This document shows, in pieces, positions 62,294 through 64,000 of a stretch of 64,000 nt of DNA. A program made the translations under genes and the position numbers. The notes beneath the pieces are model-generated. The model saw nothing but the letters and a program-made list of their open reading frames with translations, ran no database searches and was not told where the DNA came from. Within the stretch, counting starts at the first letter, position 1, and each line of letters starts with the position of its first letter. The DNA is from Agrobacterium rubi TR3 = NBRC 13261. GTDB taxonomy: Bacteria > Pseudomonadota > Alphaproteobacteria > Rhizobiales > Rhizobiaceae. The stretch is from NCBI RefSeq assembly GCF_000739935.1, contig NZ_BBJU01000029.1, positions 1-64,000 of the forward strand. The letters run 5' to 3'.

Positions 62294-63160
62294 GGGTGAA
62301 ACGCCGCTCTCCCGCAAGGTTCCGAGGCAGGTGCTGCCGATGCTTTTGGAAAGCTTTTTGCCATCATCATCCAGCACGAGACGATGGTGATGATATTCCG
62401 GCACCGGGAGCGCCAACAGGTCCTGCAACAACCTATGGACTGAAGTTGCGTGAAACAGGTCCATGCCTCTGACGACATGGGAAACCTCTTGGCGAGCGTC
62501 GTCGAGAACGACGGAGAGGTGATAGCTCGATGGCGCATCAGAGCGTGACAGGACCACGTCTCCCCATGCTGCTGGATCGGCCTTGACGGTGGTTTTCATG
62601 CCGCTGCCGGTCTCGTCCCATTCGAGCGGGTGTCGAAGTCTTGCCATCGCCTCATTCATATCCAGCCGCCACGCGTGTTTCACCTTCGAAGACAGAAGGT
62701 CAGAAACCTCTTGCCCTGACCTCTGTTTATCGAGCGGGGGGTAAAGGGGAGCGCCATCAGGGTCGCGTGGCCACGCTTTCCCATCTGCTTCATAGTCTTT
62801 CACGAAAGCCTTCGTCTCGCTGCGGCTCATGAACGAAGGATAGGCCAATCCCATTTCGATCAGTTTTTCCAGTCCTTGTCGATAGTCCCCGAAATGCTCT
62901 GACTGTCTGTGCACGGGCGTCTCCCAGGTCAGGCCAAGCCATGCAAGGTCGGCATAAATCTCCTGCTCGAGTTCAGGCGTACAGCGCGTAAGATCGATAT
63001 CCTCGATGCGCAAAAGGAACCGCCCTCCCATCGCCTGTGCCATGTCACGATTGAGAATGGCAGAAAGCGCGTGGCCAAGATGAAGCCGCCCGTTGGGGCT
63101 GGGGGCAAAGCGAAAAACCGGTTTTTGACCTGAAAGCAAAGACATGGTTTCTTCTGCCAC
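62264..63160 (-). CDS. gluQ: Glutamyl-Q tRNA(Asp) synthetase
   Basis: A 298-residue truncated glutamyl-tRNA synthetase homolog lacking the anticodon-binding domain. It attaches glutamate to queuosine in tRNA(Asp). The class I motifs are FRFAPSPNGRLHLGHA (HIGH) and KKLSKSIGS (KMSKS). The zinc-binding cysteines of E. coli GluQRS are not seen: the site reads AYPSFMSRSE and later APLYPPLDK. An internal ATG at 63145 (MSLLSG) is an alternative start. Overlaps convergent yihY by 30 bases. Confidence 0.93.
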   Translation of the reverse strand: MAEETMSLLSGQKPVFRFAPSPNGRLHLGHALSAILNRDMAQAMGGRFLLRIEDIDLTRCTPELEQEIYADLAWLGLTWETPVHRQSEHFGDYRQGLEKLIEMGLAYPSFMSRSETKAFVKDYEADGKAWPRDPDGAPLYPPLDKQRSGQEVSDLLSSKVKHAWRLDMNEAMARLRHPLEWDETGSGMKTTVKADPAAWGDVVLSRSDAPSSYHLSVVLDDARQEVSHVVRGMDLFHATSVHRLLQDLLALPVPEYHHHRLVLDDDGKKLSKSIGSTCLGTLRESGVSPSDIRSLLGV

Positions 63161-63205
63161 GGTTTTCAGTGCTTCGCCAAGGCGAACTCATGCGTGTGAG
63201 GTGCA

Positions 63206-63853
63206 GTGGTCAACATCATTCGAAATGCTGCCGATATCGAGGAGGGGCTGGCAAACCTTCTGCGGATCGACCCACGCCTGAAGGCGGTCGCCGTGAAGGC
63301 TGGGCCGCTGCCATTGCGGTTGAATAAGCCGGGTTTTGCAGGCTTGGCCCATATCATCGTTTCTCAGGTGGTGTCGCGCGCCAGCGCCGATGCCATCTGG
63401 CGCAGGATGGCAGACGCGGTGGGGGAGATCACAGCGCAGAATTATCTGGCTGTAGTAACTGCCGAGGCCGCACAATTTGGCCTGTCACGTGCCAAGGCCA
63501 GAACGTTGCATGGTGTCGCGACCACCATTGCCGAGGGTAGACTAAACTTTGATGCGCTGAATGTTCTGGATGAGCGGGAAGCATTTGCCCGGTTGACGGC
63601 GCTCAGAGGCATCGGTCCATGGACCGCGCAGGTCTATCTGATGTTCTGCGGCGGGCATGCGGATATTTTTCCATCCGGCGATGTTGCACTCCAGGCAGCC
63701 GTAGCGCACGCGTTCCAGATGAATGCGCGCCCGAGTGGGAAAGAGTTGAGCGAGATGGCGTCTCTCTGGTCGCCGTGGCGCTCCGTGGCGGCCCGGCTTT
63801 TCTGGGCTTACTACGCGTCGATGACGCAGCGGGAGGCCGTTCCGATCGCCTGA
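63206..63853 (+). CDS. DNA-3-methyladenine glycosylase II family (AlkA-type, HhH-GPD)
   Basis: A 215-residue base-excision repair glycosylase that removes alkylated purines. The helix-hairpin-helix is LRGIGPWTAQVYLMFCG and the catalytic Asp lies in DIFPSGDVALQAA; the C-terminus has WSPWRSVAARLFWAYY, typical of AlkA. It has no N-terminal TBP-like domain and so is the short form. The start is GTG at 63206, because a stop lies three codons earlier in frame. GAGGTG is very close to it, so initiation may be weak. Divergent from gluQ by 45 bp. Confidence 0.88.
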   Translation: MVNIIRNAADIEEGLANLLRIDPRLKAVAVKAGPLPLRLNKPGFAGLAHIIVSQVVSRASADAIWRRMADAVGEITAQNYLAVVTAEAAQFGLSRAKARTLHGVATTIAEGRLNFDALNVLDEREAFARLTALRGIGPWTAQVYLMFCGGHADIFPSGDVALQAAVAHAFQMNARPSGKELSEMASLWSPWRSVAARLFWAYYASMTQREAVPIA

Positions 63854-63953
63854 AATAAGCCTTTCTTTCAGCGCTTCATTTATGGGCTTCACAATCCTGT
63901 AACAACAGACTTAATATACAAGATGTAGATGCAGAATCGGTCAGGAGACGCCC

Positions 63954-64000
63954 TTGACGATTGCCGTTTCACCACAGGCCTTGCCTGCGCTCGTTTTGAA
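63954..64000 (+). CDS. Start of a possible gene cut by the window end
   Basis: TTG at 63954 follows GGAGACGCCC, and the frame (TIAVSPQALPALVLK) stays open to base 64000. Only 15 codons are visible, so no family can be named, and a chance frame is not excluded. The 100 bp before it, after the glycosylase stop, is AT-rich and could be a promoter. Confidence 0.35.
   Translation, partial: MTIAVSPQALPALVL

Noticed and set aside
1..64000. CRISPR arrays, insertion sequences, prophage or tRNA genes
   Set aside because: No regularly spaced repeats, transposase or integrase motifs, or tRNA cloverleaf sequences were seen on reading both strands.

Overview
The window looks like part of a second chromosome (chromid) of a Rhizobiaceae bacterium, most likely Agrobacterium or a close relative. 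The call rests on a complete repABC replication/partition module (4101-7795) on the same molecule as core genes: rpmB, argH, lysA, ftsEX, hpt, hisC, a tyrA-type dehydrogenase and cpdR. The gene orders hisC-tyrC-DUF2125-chaC-plsC and ftsEX-hpt-cpdR-TIGR02302-lysA-lptM-argH-tlpA are of rhizobial type. The genus is inferred from protein families and gene order; no search was run. No tRNA, rRNA, insertion sequence, phage gene or CRISPR array was seen.

Layout. 1-4 kb: the 3' part of acsA, a GntR/FCD regulator, an orphan TctC-type binding protein and a heme oxygenase. 4.1-8.6 kb: the replicon's own machinery. repABC reads on the minus strand, with an antisense RNA candidate between repB and repC, a perfect inverted repeat just downstream of the repA promoter, two exact copies of a 16-bp parS palindrome (one inside the next gene) and a consensus DnaA box inside repC. 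8.1-11.7 kb: an FAD/NAD(P)-binding protein, and an omega-aminotransferase divergent from a PuuR-like regulator. 12-16.6 kb: a four-gene archaic chaperone-usher operon with spore-coat-U type subunits. 16.8-29.6 kb: a Wzx/Wzy-type exopolysaccharide cluster with a polysaccharide co-polymerase carrying a degenerate kinase domain, flippase, TupA-like ATP-grasp protein, polymerase, four GT4 glycosyltransferases and a tandem alpha/beta hydrolase.

29.7-34.4 kb is the most unusual part: a compact minus-strand locus reading XRE regulator, winged-helix/TPR regulator, 74-aa peptide, YcaO, TfuA and, after a gap, a 79-aa protein. The order and tight coupling fit a ribosomal peptide whose backbone is modified by YcaO-TfuA (azoline or thioamide). 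The 74-aa and 79-aa proteins both end in Gly-X-Cys-stop, and the 74-aa tail resembles the trifolitoxin core. No exporter, protease or dehydrogenase is adjacent, so the product is unknown.

34.6-64 kb is mostly housekeeping. It includes a queuosine-precursor transporter with a possible preQ1-like pseudoknot over its start codon, rpmB, glyoxalase II, aromatic and histidine biosynthesis, lipid acylation, sfnG (dimethylsulfone use), cell division ftsEX, purine salvage, CpdR, lysine and arginine biosynthesis, an electron-transfer flavoprotein with 3-hydroxybutyryl-CoA dehydrogenase, a rhomboid/cobalamin-adenosyltransferase operon, YihY, GluQRS and an AlkA-type glycosylase.
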